From positions 186,001-250,000 of the forward strand of contig DFNX01000001.1 of NCBI GenBank assembly GCA_002376235.1: a stretch of DNA of 64,000 nucleotides. The letters are read 5' to 3'. Source of the stretch: Neorhizobium sp. UBA3556. Its GTDB lineage: Bacteria; Pseudomonadota; Alphaproteobacteria; Rhizobiales; Rhizobiaceae. Position 1 is the first letter of the stretch; the number at the start of each line of letters is the position of its first letter. The translations under genes and the position numbers were made by a program. Below the pieces are notes generated by a model, which was not told the origin of the DNA, did not search any database, and worked only from the letters and a program-made list of their open reading frames with translations. Shown piece by piece: positions 10,359 through 19,104 of this stretch.

Positions 10359-11930
10359 TCAATGCGGCGCAGGCGTAAGCCCCGCAATAGCTTCGGCAAA
10401 ATCCTTCGCCTCGAAGGGTTCGAGATCGTCGACGCCTTCGCCGACGCCGATGAAATAAACCGGCAGCCTGTGCTTGGCGGCAATCGCGACGAGAATGCCG
10501 CCCCGCGCTGTGCCATCGAGCTTGGTCATGATCAGACCGCTAACGCCGGCGACATTGCGAAAAATCTCGACCTGGTTCATCGCATTCTGGCCGGTCGTCG
10601 CATCGAGCGTCTGCAACACGGTATGCGGTGCATCCGGATCGAGCTTGCCGAGCACGCGAACGATCTTTTCGAGTTCCGCCATCAGCTCTGCCTTGTTCTG
10701 CAGCCGGCCAGCAGTGTCGATGATCAAAACGTCGGACTTCGTTTCCTTCGCCTGAACATAGGCGTCATAGGCAAGACCCGCCGCATCGGCGCCGAGCTTG
10801 GTGCCGATGAATTCCGAATTGGTGCGATCCGCCCAGATCTTCAGCTGCTCGATCGCCGCGGCACGGAAAGTATCGCCGGCAGCAAGCATGACCTTCAGAC
10901 CAGACCCCGAAAGCTTTGCCGCCAGCTTGCCGATCGTCGTCGTCTTGCCGGTACCGTTGACGCCGACCACGAGAATGACATGTGGCTTGTGACTGAGATC
11001 GAGCTGCAACGGTTTTGCTACCGGTGAAAGAACTTTGGTGATCTCGGCCGACATGATGCGCGACACATCCTCGCCGGTCACATCCTTGCCATAGCGTTCC
11101 GATGACAGCGTACCGGTAATCCTCATCGCCGTCTCGACACCGAGATCGGCCTGGATCAACAAGTCTTCGAGATCTTCCAGCGTCTCGTCATCCAGCTTGC
11201 GCTTGGTGAAGAGAGCGGCGATCTGCCCGGTCAGTTGCGAAGACGTGCGGGCAAGCCCGGCGCGCAGGCGCTGGAACCAGGTCAGCTTCGGCGGCGGCAC
11301 GACGGCCACGACCTCGGGTTCGACCTTGGAGGTGGAAAAGCCTTTGGGAAGGCTTACCTCGGCGGAGACATTATCCCCCTCTGTCCTGCCGGACATCTCT
11401 CCCTCAAGGGGGGAGATCGACTCGGAGTTATCCGAATGCTCCACATCAACCGTCGAGCTTGCCGAGACCGCTTTGTCTTCAGAAAGGTTAACGCCCGTAA
11501 CCGCAATGCTCTCACCTTCAGCACCGTCACCGGATGCAGCCGGCAACGGCGCATCCGTAATCTCCCCACTTGAGGGGGAGATGCCCGGCAGGGCAGAGGG
11601 GGGTGTTTCCGCGGAAACGCCACGATCGGTCTCGGCCGCAGCCTCTGCCTCCAGCAGAGACAACGGCACGACACCAAGATCCGATGTCTCTTCAGGCCCG
11701 GCAAGAACGGCAGCCGCCTCATCCTCCGTCGCCTCATCACCCGAAGGACCACCCGCCGTCTCGATCTCGGTCGGTGCGACTGGATCAACCGGCCTAACCG
11801 GCAAGTCCTCGACGGCAACGACGCCCGGTGCAGGCGACTGGTCTTCAACTGGCTTTTCGACCGGCTGCTCGGCTGGCCGGTCAACCGGTTTGTCGCCGAA
11901 GGTGAAGACGCGTTTTAAGAAGCTTGCCAT
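10359..11930 (-). CDS. ftsY: Signal recognition particle receptor FtsY
   Basis: 523 residues. The C-terminal NG GTPase domain (from about residue 230) has G1 GVNGTGKTTTIGKLA, the TFRAAAIEQL segment, G3 DTAGR and G4 TKLDGTARGG. It docks Ffh-ribosome complexes on the inner membrane; ffh is 5 kb away in this window. The first ~220 residues are an acidic, Pro/Ala/Glu-rich low-complexity A domain. Two stretches of it, residues ~109-124 and ~171-187, are encoded by inverted copies of the palindromic repeat also found between ccmA and ccmB; the frame stays open through both. The gene lies 19 bp after mtaB in the same direction. Confidence 0.96.
   Translation of the reverse strand: MASFLKRVFTFGDKPVDRPAEQPVEKPVEDQSPAPGVVAVEDLPVRPVDPVAPTEIETAGGPSGDEATEDEAAAVLAGPEETSDLGVVPLSLLEAEAAAETDRGVSAETPPSALPGISPSSGEITDAPLPAASGDGAEGESIAVTGVNLSEDKAVSASSTVDVEHSDNSESISPLEGEMSGRTEGDNVSAEVSLPKGFSTSKVEPEVVAVVPPPKLTWFQRLRAGLARTSSQLTGQIAALFTKRKLDDETLEDLEDLLIQADLGVETAMRITGTLSSERYGKDVTGEDVSRIMSAEITKVLSPVAKPLQLDLSHKPHVILVVGVNGTGKTTTIGKLAAKLSGSGLKVMLAAGDTFRAAAIEQLKIWADRTNSEFIGTKLGADAAGLAYDAYVQAKETKSDVLIIDTAGRLQNKAELMAELEKIVRVLGKLDPDAPHTVLQTLDATTGQNAMNQVEIFRNVAGVSGLIMTKLDGTARGGILVAIAAKHRLPVYFIGVGEGVDDLEPFEAKDFAEAIAGLTPAPH
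11371..11419. repeat. Palindromic repeat arm embedded in ftsY coding sequence (arm 1)
   Basis: CCCCCTCTGTCCTGCCGGAC followed by ATCTCTCCCTC and GGGGGGAGATC, nearly identical to the arms at 5263-5437. On the ftsY strand it encodes SISPLEGEMSGRTEGDN (residues ~171-187). Confidence 0.88.
11559..11604. repeat. Palindromic repeat arm embedded in ftsY coding sequence (arm 2, inverted)
   Basis: Inverted copy of the arm at 11371-11419 (ATCTCCCCACTTGAGGGGGA, then GATGCCCGGCAGGGCAGAGG). It encodes PPSALPGISPSSGEIT (residues ~110-125). The two arms frame a 139-bp coding segment. Confidence 0.88.
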
Positions 11931-11949
11931 TACTTACAATCCGTTTCGC

Positions 11950-13230
11950 TCAGGCCGCCTGCTCGCTGGCAGCCGTGACACGCATGTCGAGATGTTTGCC
12001 GTTATGTCCAGTAATCATAACGCGCTGAATGTCACGGGGAATAAGCCCCGGCGCTGCAACCAGCGAAAAGTTTTCCGTATGCGCCATGCCGTTCATTTCG
12101 ATGATGACGGTCTGCTCGGTTCCGACCATCCGGTCGAGATGCGCAAGATGCAGCCCCTCGCCACGGGCGCGAAGCCGTGCCGCGCGCTCCTTGACCAGCG
12201 CGCGGTCCACCTGCGGCATGCGTGCTGCCGGCGTGCCGGGGCGTGGGCTGTAAGGAAAAACATGCAGAAAGGAGATACCTGCCTCTTCGGCCAGGGTGGC
12301 CGCCCCTTCGAACATCTCTTCCGTCTCGGTCGGGAAACCGGCGATCATATCCGCACCGAAGGCGATCTCGGGCCGCAGACGACGGGCTTGCTCGACGAAG
12401 GCCAGAGCCTCGGCGCGGGAATGACGGCGCTTCATCCGCTTTAAAATCATGTCGTCGCCATGCTGCAACGACAGATGCAGATGCGGCATGAAGCGCGGCT
12501 CGTCGGCGATCAGGTCCCACAGATGATTGTCTGCCTCGATACTGTCGATCGACGACAGCCGCAGCCGAAGGATTTCCGGCACCTGCTTCAAAAGCGTCTT
12601 GGCGAGATACCCGAGCGTCGGGTTGCCCGGAAGATCCGCGCCATAGCTCGTCGCATCGACGCCGGTCAGCACGATCTCGCGATAACCACCTTCGACAAGC
12701 TTGCGCGCCTGCTCCACGACCGCGCCCATCGGCACCGAACGGGAATTGCCGCGGCCATAGGGAATGATGCAGAAAGTGCAGCGATGGTCGCAACCGTTCT
12801 GCACCTGGATGAAGGCGCGCACATGCCCGTCGATATGCTTGACCATCTGTGGCGCGGTGGCCTTGACGCTCATGATGTCGTTGACGCGCAGCTTTTCTTC
12901 CGCCGAAACGCCGAAATCCGGCAGGCCGCGATAAGAAGTGCTTTTCAGCTTTTCCTCGTTGCCCAAAACGGCGTCGACTTCCGGCATGTCGGCAAAGGTC
13001 AGCTTTTCGGTCTGCGCCGCACAGCCGGTGACGATGATGCGCGCATGCGGGTTTTCCCGTCGTACCCGGCGGATCGCCTGCCGCGCCTGACGCACCGCCT
13101 CGCCTGTCACGGCGCAGGTATTGACCAGCACGGCATTGTTCAAGCCAGCCTTCTCGGCCTCGGCCCGCATCACTTCCGATTCATAGGTGTTGAGCCGACA
13201 GCCAAAGGTTATGACCTCGACGCCGCTCAA
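11950..13230 (-). CDS. mtaB: tRNA t6A37 methylthiotransferase MtaB
   Basis: Radical-SAM enzyme that converts t6A to ms2t6A at position 37 of ANN-decoding tRNAs. It has 426 residues. The N-terminal UPF0004 domain holds three cluster cysteines (FGCRLNTYESE, NTCAVTGEA, TGCAAQT), the radical-SAM core has the CxxxCxxC motif in NGCDHRCTFCIIPYGRG, and a TRAM-like tail follows. I set the start at the TTG ending at 13230 (LSGVEVITFGCRLN): it overlaps the dapF stop as TTGA, and homologues begin at this point. A longer frame to 13305 only reads dapF sequence out of frame. Confidence 0.93.
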   Translation of the reverse strand: MSGVEVITFGCRLNTYESEVMRAEAEKAGLNNAVLVNTCAVTGEAVRQARQAIRRVRRENPHARIIVTGCAAQTEKLTFADMPEVDAVLGNEEKLKSTSYRGLPDFGVSAEEKLRVNDIMSVKATAPQMVKHIDGHVRAFIQVQNGCDHRCTFCIIPYGRGNSRSVPMGAVVEQARKLVEGGYREIVLTGVDATSYGADLPGNPTLGYLAKTLLKQVPEILRLRLSSIDSIEADNHLWDLIADEPRFMPHLHLSLQHGDDMILKRMKRRHSRAEALAFVEQARRLRPEIAFGADMIAGFPTETEEMFEGAATLAEEAGISFLHVFPYSPRPGTPAARMPQVDRALVKERAARLRARGEGLHLAHLDRMVGTEQTVIIEMNGMAHTENFSLVAAPGLIPRDIQRVMITGHNGKHLDMRVTAASEQAA

Positions 13231-14129
13231 TTTGCCTGAGCCTCCGGCTCTGCATCCTGCGAAAAGGCTCCAGTCACCGGATCGACCTTGCCAGACCACT
13301 CCCATTCGGCCGGTCCGGTCATCACCACGTGGTCGTTATCCCGCCATTCGATGACGAGCGGCTGACGGCTGGGCGCGGAGGCCACATCGATCGTCACCTT
13401 GCGCCCGGTGCGACCAGTACGCGCGGCAGAGACACCGGCGGCACAGGCAGCCGAACCGCAGGCAAGCGTCAGGCCCGCGCCGCGCTCCCAGGTGCGGGTG
13501 CGCAGGGAGCTGTCGGAAGTCACCTGCGCTAGTGTGATATTCGCTTTTTCCGGGAACATCGGGTGATTTTCCAGCATAGGCCCGAAACGCTCGAGATCGA
13601 AGGTCATCGGGTCCTTGTCGACCCAGAAGACCGCATGCGGATTGCCCATCGACATGGCAGAAGGCGAATGCAGGATCGGCGCATCGATTGGCCCGATCTG
13701 CAGCTCGATCCGGCTCGTGTCAAAAAACTCTTCCGAAAGCGGGATCTTGTCCCACTTGAAAACCGGCTTGCCCATATCGACGGAAATCGTGCCGTCCTCA
13801 TGCTCCTCAGCATTCAGGATTCCAGCGACCGTCTGGAAGATAAAGGTCTTGCGACCGGTCTCGGAGCTGAGCGCCTGCACCACGCAGCGCGTGCCGTTGC
13901 CACATGCCTGCGCCTTGGTGCCGTCGCAGTTCAAAATATCGATCCAGGCATCGGTGCCCTGGGCCTTCGGATCATGGATCGCCATGATCTGATCGAACTC
14001 GGTCGCCGGATCGGCAGCGAGCGCGATCGCCGCCTCAGGTGTCACCTTGTCGGTGCGACCACGCATATCGACGACCAGGATCTTGTTGCCAAGCCCGTTC
14101 ATGCGCGCGAATTCGACCTGTCCTGCCAT
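13227..14129 (-). CDS. dapF: Diaminopimelate epimerase
   Basis: Converts LL- to meso-diaminopimelate for lysine and peptidoglycan synthesis. The 300-residue protein has both catalytic cysteines in their expected settings: the first in QACGNGTRC and the second in LACGSAACAAG. The start is the ATG at 14129 (MAGQVEFARMNGLGNK), which matches the family N-terminus; an upstream in-frame extension to 14222 is not supported. It is first in an operon with mtaB and probably ftsY-yciB-DUF2585. Confidence 0.96.
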   Translation of the reverse strand: MAGQVEFARMNGLGNKILVVDMRGRTDKVTPEAAIALAADPATEFDQIMAIHDPKAQGTDAWIDILNCDGTKAQACGNGTRCVVQALSSETGRKTFIFQTVAGILNAEEHEDGTISVDMGKPVFKWDKIPLSEEFFDTSRIELQIGPIDAPILHSPSAMSMGNPHAVFWVDKDPMTFDLERFGPMLENHPMFPEKANITLAQVTSDSSLRTRTWERGAGLTLACGSAACAAGVSAARTGRTGRKVTIDVASAPSRQPLVIEWRDNDHVVMTGPAEWEWSGKVDPVTGAFSQDAEPEAQAN

Positions 14130-14286
14130 GATGATATCCACTCTTTGGGCCGCAAAACCGGCAATGGCCCACTCTTCAAGGCGTATATGGCCGAAAGTGC
14201 TGCAAATTACCAGTAGCGGCACACATGCCTAAAGATTGGCGCAAAGCCGCAACGCGTGTTAGGGAGCCGCAAAAAGAGGCTTCACG

Positions 14287-14961
14287 ATGTTACCCTGGGT
14301 TCAACTGGACAGCGCAAAGATACCGGACGATGGCGGCGAACTGCGCCTGAAACAGCGCGGCCAGGAATTCTCCATCATGCTCGGTTCGAACGAGTTGATG
14401 AACAGCCGCCTGAGCGGCTCGGAAGAGGCGCTTGCGACGCTCTCATGGGAAAAGATCAAGGACCGCTCCAAGCCCTCCATCCTGATCGGTGGCCTCGGCA
14501 TGGGCTTCACGCTCCGCGCCGCACTCGCGATCGTCCCGCCGGATGCCACCGTCACCGTCGCCGAACTGGTGCCTGCAGTGGTGAAATGGGCGCGCGGACC
14601 GATGGCCGAGGTCTTCAAGGGCTGTCTCGACGACCCTCGCACGAAAATCCATCAGGGCGATGTCGGCGAGCTCATCCGTGAATCTAAAGCAAGGTTCGAC
14701 GCCATCCTGCTCGATGTCGACAACGGCCCGGACGGCCTGACACGCGACAGCAATGACGCACTTTATAACGGCCGTGGCCTGCGCGCCGCGCGCGAAGCCT
14801 TGCGCCCCGGCGGCGTGCTCTCTGTCTGGTCATCCGGCCCGGATTACGGCTTCACCAAGCGGCTAAAGGATAGCGGCTACGATGCTGAGGTCGTCAATAC
14901 CCGCGCAAACGGCAAGCGCGGCGCCAAGCATGTAATCTGGGTGGCGACGCGCCGCGGATGA
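14287..14961 (+). CDS. Spermidine synthase-like methyltransferase-fold protein
   Basis: 224 residues with a Rossmann-fold core of the spermidine synthase superfamily: the nucleotide-binding loop SILIGGLGMGFTLRAAL (residues ~64-80), VAELVPAVVKWARG, then FDAILLDVDNGPDGL. The family's usual aspartate-rich propylamine site is only partly recognisable and the protein is shorter than SpeE (~280 residues), so true spermidine synthase activity is uncertain. It stands alone, divergent from dapF and convergent with a heme oxygenase gene. Confidence 0.78.
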   Translation: MLPWVQLDSAKIPDDGGELRLKQRGQEFSIMLGSNELMNSRLSGSEEALATLSWEKIKDRSKPSILIGGLGMGFTLRAALAIVPPDATVTVAELVPAVVKWARGPMAEVFKGCLDDPRTKIHQGDVGELIRESKARFDAILLDVDNGPDGLTRDSNDALYNGRGLRAAREALRPGGVLSVWSSGPDYGFTKRLKDSGYDAEVVNTRANGKRGAKHVIWVATRRG

Positions 14962-14972
14962 TCGGTTAAAAA

Positions 14973-15572
14973 TCAGCCGAAAATTTCGTCGACCAGCGCA
15001 TGCACGCGCCGGAAGGCAGCCTTGGCGCCTTCGGCAGCTTCGAGTTCCTCGGCCTCAGTCAACGGCAGGTCGTTATAGGCGGAAACGAAATTGCGCCAAT
15101 GCAGGCCACGACCATCAGGATGCCCCGCCAGATGGCGAGCGCCAAAATCATCCGACAGGCCGATCTTTGCCGCTTCCTTGCGCAGGAATGCAGCGCCGAG
15201 ATTGGAGCCTTCGGCAACATAGACCCAGCCGAGCGCCTGAGCCGGCGTCAGCGGGCCGGTCGTTGCGCCGAGTTCCTCCGGCACGCCACCGAGATCGACG
15301 ATATCCTGACGCAGCGCCTCATAACGATTGCGCTCCGCCAGCCCCGGCAGGCGACGATTGAGGTCTTCATCGGCAAAAAGCGGCGCGACATCGGCATGGA
15401 AATGATGCTGCACCTCAAGGAACAGCGCGTAGCGCTCACGGCTGGCAAACGGATCGGCGCGCATGATTCGCTTGTCCAGCGTGTCATGGGTGCCGGTCGT
15501 CAGAGCCTTCAGTCGCTGGATACGGGTTTCTTCGGTCGGACGCTCTAACTCGATCTGCATTACTTTCCCCAT
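14973..15572 (-). CDS. Biliverdin-producing heme oxygenase
   Basis: 199 residues, the size of the bacterial heme oxygenases that open heme to biliverdin, CO and iron. The probable proximal histidine is H29 in TTGTHDTLDKRI, and the distal-helix glycines appear in QALGWVYVAEGSNLGAAFL, typical of the BphO/HemO type. No bacteriophytochrome gene is adjacent; the product could serve a phytochrome elsewhere or iron recovery. The first codon could also be the ATG four codons later (MQIELERP). Confidence 0.88.
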   Translation of the reverse strand: MGKVMQIELERPTEETRIQRLKALTTGTHDTLDKRIMRADPFASRERYALFLEVQHHFHADVAPLFADEDLNRRLPGLAERNRYEALRQDIVDLGGVPEELGATTGPLTPAQALGWVYVAEGSNLGAAFLRKEAAKIGLSDDFGARHLAGHPDGRGLHWRNFVSAYNDLPLTEAEELEAAEGAKAAFRRVHALVDEIFG

Positions 15573-15614
15573 GCACTCATGTTTTTCGCATCAAGCAAAT
15601 GCAGGTGCGACAAG

Positions 15615-16700
15615 TCAAGCAGGACGTGAAGCCGGAACCTCGAAAACTTCACCGGGCCGCATTGGGAGGAAACGCTCGCGGGCGATCTTCCACGCATCAA
15701 GCGCCAAGTGCAGCGCCTCGACCGGCTGCTCGATACCCTCGTCGGTGAGCTTCACCGTACCCCAGTGATGCCCGGCGACAAAGGAAGCGCCGCAAAGCTG
15801 CATGCCTTCTACCGCCTCTTCAGGATTCTGGTGCTGGGACTTCATGAACCAGCGTGGCTCATAAGCGCCGAAAGGCAGGTTGGCGAGCCGGAACGGCCCG
15901 TGCTTCTCGCCGACAGCCCTATAGTTGCGGCCCTCATGAAACCCGGTATCGCCGATATGATAGATTTTTCCGGCAGGCGTTTCGAACACGAACGCCGCCC
16001 AGAGCGCCTCGCGACGATCGCCCAATCCCCGCGCCGACCAGTGGTGGCATGGCTCGCAATGGAAAATCACGCCGGGAGAGACCACTTCGCTCCCGCCCCA
16101 GTCCATCACGGTGATCTTCGCATCCGGCACGCGTGAGCGGATGATCGCATCATTGCCAAGCGGCGTAATGAAATGCGGCTTGTCGCGCCCTTGCAGCACC
16201 CACAATGTTTCGAGATCGAGATGATCGTAATGGTTATGGGTCACCAGCACGATATTGATCGGCGGCAGGTCACCGATGCGGACACCCGGCGGATTGACCC
16301 TCTTCGGGCCGGCGAAACTGAAGGGGCTTGTCCTTTCTGACCAGACCGGATCAGTTAGGATATTCAGCCCGGCGACCTGGATCAGCATCGAGGCATGACC
16401 GATCATCGTCACCACGATCCGGTCGCCATTGACGCGCGTCTCCGGCACCGCCTGCGGGAACGGGCTGACAAATGTTTCCGGCCAGGGAATATTGCCGTTA
16501 CCGAACTTCCAGCGCAGCAGATCCAGCCCACCGCGCGGTTCAGTCCCGCCCGGATTGAAAAAGGCCTTTCCGTCGAAATGGTCGGAGACAGGCCCGGAAT
16601 AATACTTGTTGCCAGCCATGGCGCTCCTCGCGGTAACCCCGCCGGCTAGTGCCGCGACGGCTGCAAGACCGGTCCATTTGAAGAATGTGCGTCGGTTCAT
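15615..16700 (-). CDS. Tat-exported MBL-fold metallo-hydrolase (UlaG/NAPE-PLD-like)
   Basis: About 361 residues. The N-terminus MNRRTFFKWTGLAAVAALAGG carries twin arginines plus a hydrophobic stretch ending in ARSAMA, a Tat signal. The metal site follows as THNHYDHLDLETL (HxHxDH), with a histidine in FHCEPCHHWSARG and an Asp/His pair in YHIGDTGFHEG. This pattern matches the beta-lactamase-fold hydrolases related to UlaG and NAPE-phospholipase D; the substrate is unknown. A TTG two codons upstream (16706) is a possible alternative start. Confidence 0.87.
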   Translation of the reverse strand: MNRRTFFKWTGLAAVAALAGGVTARSAMAGNKYYSGPVSDHFDGKAFFNPGGTEPRGGLDLLRWKFGNGNIPWPETFVSPFPQAVPETRVNGDRIVVTMIGHASMLIQVAGLNILTDPVWSERTSPFSFAGPKRVNPPGVRIGDLPPINIVLVTHNHYDHLDLETLWVLQGRDKPHFITPLGNDAIIRSRVPDAKITVMDWGGSEVVSPGVIFHCEPCHHWSARGLGDRREALWAAFVFETPAGKIYHIGDTGFHEGRNYRAVGEKHGPFRLANLPFGAYEPRWFMKSQHQNPEEAVEGMQLCGASFVAGHHWGTVKLTDEGIEQPVEALHLALDAWKIARERFLPMRPGEVFEVPASRPA

Positions 16701-17120
16701 GGGCAATTATTATGGGATCCGACGCGCTAATCGCAAGAGAATGCGGCATCTTAGAGAAACGAGCATTGAGGAGTTTAAGATCTTTGCTGCAGCAGAGACT
16801 TGACAGAATTCTTGAAATTGCATCGCTGCAGCAGCTTTATAAGGACTCACGCGTCGGCAATTTCAATGGTTCAAGAGGCAAATGAAAGACTCCAATCCTT
16901 GACTCTGCGCCCCATTTCCTGTTTAAGCCCGCCAATCTGCTGACAAGTCACGACTTGGAGCCGCCGACCGGGGCCGACATACTGAGCCCGGAGGTCAACA
17001 TCCGACAGCGCGTTGCGCCCTCGGGTGCTTTTTGGCTTTGCGCGTTTCTGACGTCTTGTTTTTGCCGGCAAAAGACCCGACGTTTCCGGGCACGACCAGG
17101 AAACGAAGAAGGAAGTGGCG
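16701..17120. other. Intergenic region upstream of ffh
   Basis: About 420 bp with no convincing gene. It should hold divergent promoters for the metallo-hydrolase and for ffh. A TTGACA at 16800-16805 is the only clear -35-like box. Two direct copies of GCTGCAGCAG (16786-16795 and 16825-16834) lie 29 bp apart. No 4.5S RNA signature was recognised here. Confidence 0.5.
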
Positions 17121-18695
17121 ATGTTTGAGAACCTGCAGGACCGTCTTGGCTCCATTCTGAATGGACTGACCGGCCGTGGTGCGTTGAGCGAGGCGGATGT
17201 TTCCGCAGCACTCCGCGAGGTTCGCCGTGCGCTTCTGGAAGCCGACGTGGCGCTCGAAGTCGTGCGTGCCTTCACCGACAAGGTCCGCGAAAAGGCCGTC
17301 GGCGCCGAAGTCCTGAAATCGATCAAGCCCGGCCAGATGGTCGTCAAGATCGTCCATGACGAACTGGTCGAGATGCTCGGCTCGGAAGGCGTCAGCATCA
17401 GCCTTGCCGCCGCAGCCCCCGTCGTCATCATGATGGTCGGTCTGCAGGGTTCTGGTAAGACGACCACGACCGGCAAGATCGCCAAGCGCCTCACCGACCG
17501 CGACAAGAAAAAGGTGCTGATGGCGTCGCTCGATACGCGCCGCCCAGCCGCCCAGGAACAGTTGCGCCAACTCGGTGTCCAGACCGGCGTCGACACGCTG
17601 CCGATCGTCGCCGGCCAGTCGCCGACCGATATCGCCGCACGCGCCGTGCAGGCTGCGAAACTCGGCGGCCATGACGTCGTCATCCTCGACACCGCCGGTC
17701 GTACCCATATCGACGAACCGCTGATGCAGGAAATGGCGGAAATCAAGCGGAAGTCCAATCCGCATGAAATTCTGCTCGTGGCCGACAGCCTGACTGGTCA
17801 GGACGCCGTCAATCTGGCCCGCAATTTCGATGAACGTGTCGGCATTACCGGCCTCGTTCTGACCCGCATGGACGGCGATGGCCGCGGCGGTGCAGCACTT
17901 TCGATGCGCGCGGTCACCGGCAAGCCGATCAAGCTGATCGGTGTCGGCGAAAAGATGACGGAGATGGAGGAATTCCATCCCCGCCGTATCGCCGACCGTA
18001 TTCTCGGCATGGGCGACATCGTTTCGCTGGTCGAAAAGGCTGCCGAAAACATCGATGCGGAAAAAGCCGCCGCGATGGCCAAGAAGATGCAGTCGGGCAA
18101 GTTCGACCTCAACGACCTTGCCGACCAGCTGCGCCAGATGAAATCGCTTGGCGGCATGGGTGGCATCATGGGCATGATGCCGGGCATGGCTGGCATGAAG
18201 GACAAGCTCGCCGCATCCGGCATGAGCGACAAGACCTTTGATCGCCAGATCGCCATCATCTCCTCGATGACCAAGGCCGAGCGCGCCAATCCGGACATGC
18301 TGAAACATTCCCGTAAGAAGCGTATCGCCGCCGGTTCCGGCTCGGATGCTGCGGAAATCAACAAGCTTCTGAAAATGCACCGCCAGATGGCCGACATGAT
18401 GAAAATGATGGGCGGCAAGGGCAAGGGCGGCATGATGAAGCAGATGATGGGCGGCCTTGCCTCCAAGATGGGTCTTGGTGGTGGAATGGGCGGCATGCCG
18501 GATCTGTCGAAGATGGATCCGAAGCAGCTCGAAGCCCTGCAGAAGCAGGCGGAAGCCGCGGGCCTGAAGCCGGGCGGCATGCCGGGTCTTCCGGGCGGTG
18601 GCCTACCGGGTGGCATGGGTGGTCTTCCGGGCCTGGGCGGAGCAAAGCTCCCAGGCCTCGGTGGTTTCCCCGGCCTGCCGGGCAAAAAGAAGTAA
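17121..18695 (+). CDS. ffh: Signal recognition particle protein Ffh
   Basis: 524 residues. N domain, then GTPase with G1 GLQGSGKTTTTGKIA, DTRRPAAQEQL, G3 DTAGRTH and G4 TRMDGDGRGG, then a methionine-rich M domain (residues ~330-440) with MMKMMGGKGKGG and a long Gly/Pro/Met-rich tail ending LPGLGGFPGLPGKKK. Ffh binds the 4.5S RNA and nascent signal anchors. The ATG at 17121 has a GAAGAAGGAAG Shine-Dalgarno just upstream. It leads the cluster ffh-chorismate mutase-rpsP-rimM-trmD. The Gly-rich tail is longer than in E. coli and typical of alphaproteobacteria. Confidence 0.97.
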   Translation: MFENLQDRLGSILNGLTGRGALSEADVSAALREVRRALLEADVALEVVRAFTDKVREKAVGAEVLKSIKPGQMVVKIVHDELVEMLGSEGVSISLAAAAPVVIMMVGLQGSGKTTTTGKIAKRLTDRDKKKVLMASLDTRRPAAQEQLRQLGVQTGVDTLPIVAGQSPTDIAARAVQAAKLGGHDVVILDTAGRTHIDEPLMQEMAEIKRKSNPHEILLVADSLTGQDAVNLARNFDERVGITGLVLTRMDGDGRGGAALSMRAVTGKPIKLIGVGEKMTEMEEFHPRRIADRILGMGDIVSLVEKAAENIDAEKAAAMAKKMQSGKFDLNDLADQLRQMKSLGGMGGIMGMMPGMAGMKDKLAASGMSDKTFDRQIAIISSMTKAERANPDMLKHSRKKRIAAGSGSDAAEINKLLKMHRQMADMMKMMGGKGKGGMMKQMMGGLASKMGLGGGMGGMPDLSKMDPKQLEALQKQAEAAGLKPGGMPGLPGGGLPGGMGGLPGLGGAKLPGLGGFPGLPGKKK

Positions 18696-18707
18696 GGGAG
18701 GACGCGA

Positions 18708-19025
18708 ATGGTTGATCCTGAAGTGAAGGCACGGCTTTCGAGCTACCGCCAGTCGATCGACAATATCGATGCAGCACTGGTGCATATGCTCGCCGAGCGC
18801 TTTCGCTGCACCAAGGAAGTTGGCGTCCTGAAAGCCAAGTACGAATTGCCGCCGGCAGACCCGGCGCGCGAGGAATACCAGATCGAACGCCTTCGCCGTC
18901 TGGCCAAGGAAGCCAATCTGGATCCGGATTTCGCCGAGAAGTTCCTGAACTTCGTCATTAAGGAAGTCATCCGGCATCATGAAGCAATCGCCGCCGAACA
19001 CGGCGGTGCGAAAGAGACTGCCTAA
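18708..19025 (+). CDS. Chorismate mutase (AroQ class)
   Basis: A 105-residue all-helical chorismate mutase that makes prephenate for Phe and Tyr synthesis. Conserved features are LSSYRQSIDNIDAALVHMLAERF near the N-terminus (the Arg and Asp of the AroQ active site) and EEYQIERLRRLAKEANLD, with the C-terminal FLNFVIKEVIRHHEAI. It follows ffh by 12 bp with a GGGAGG ribosome-binding site. Placement between ffh and rpsP is the usual order in rhizobia. Confidence 0.93.
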   Translation: MVDPEVKARLSSYRQSIDNIDAALVHMLAERFRCTKEVGVLKAKYELPPADPAREEYQIERLRRLAKEANLDPDFAEKFLNFVIKEVIRHHEAIAAEHGGAKETA

Positions 19026-19104
19026 CCTTAAGCCCGCCTGACGGCGGCCTTGAAAAGAACCGGACCACCGGATGGTGGCCCAAAGCAAACTAAGGAGTAA
19101 AACA

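Noticed and set aside
16995..18380. A 461-codon minus-strand frame opposite ffh
   Set aside because: Antisense shadow of ffh, caused by high GC3; no domain and no ribosome-binding site.
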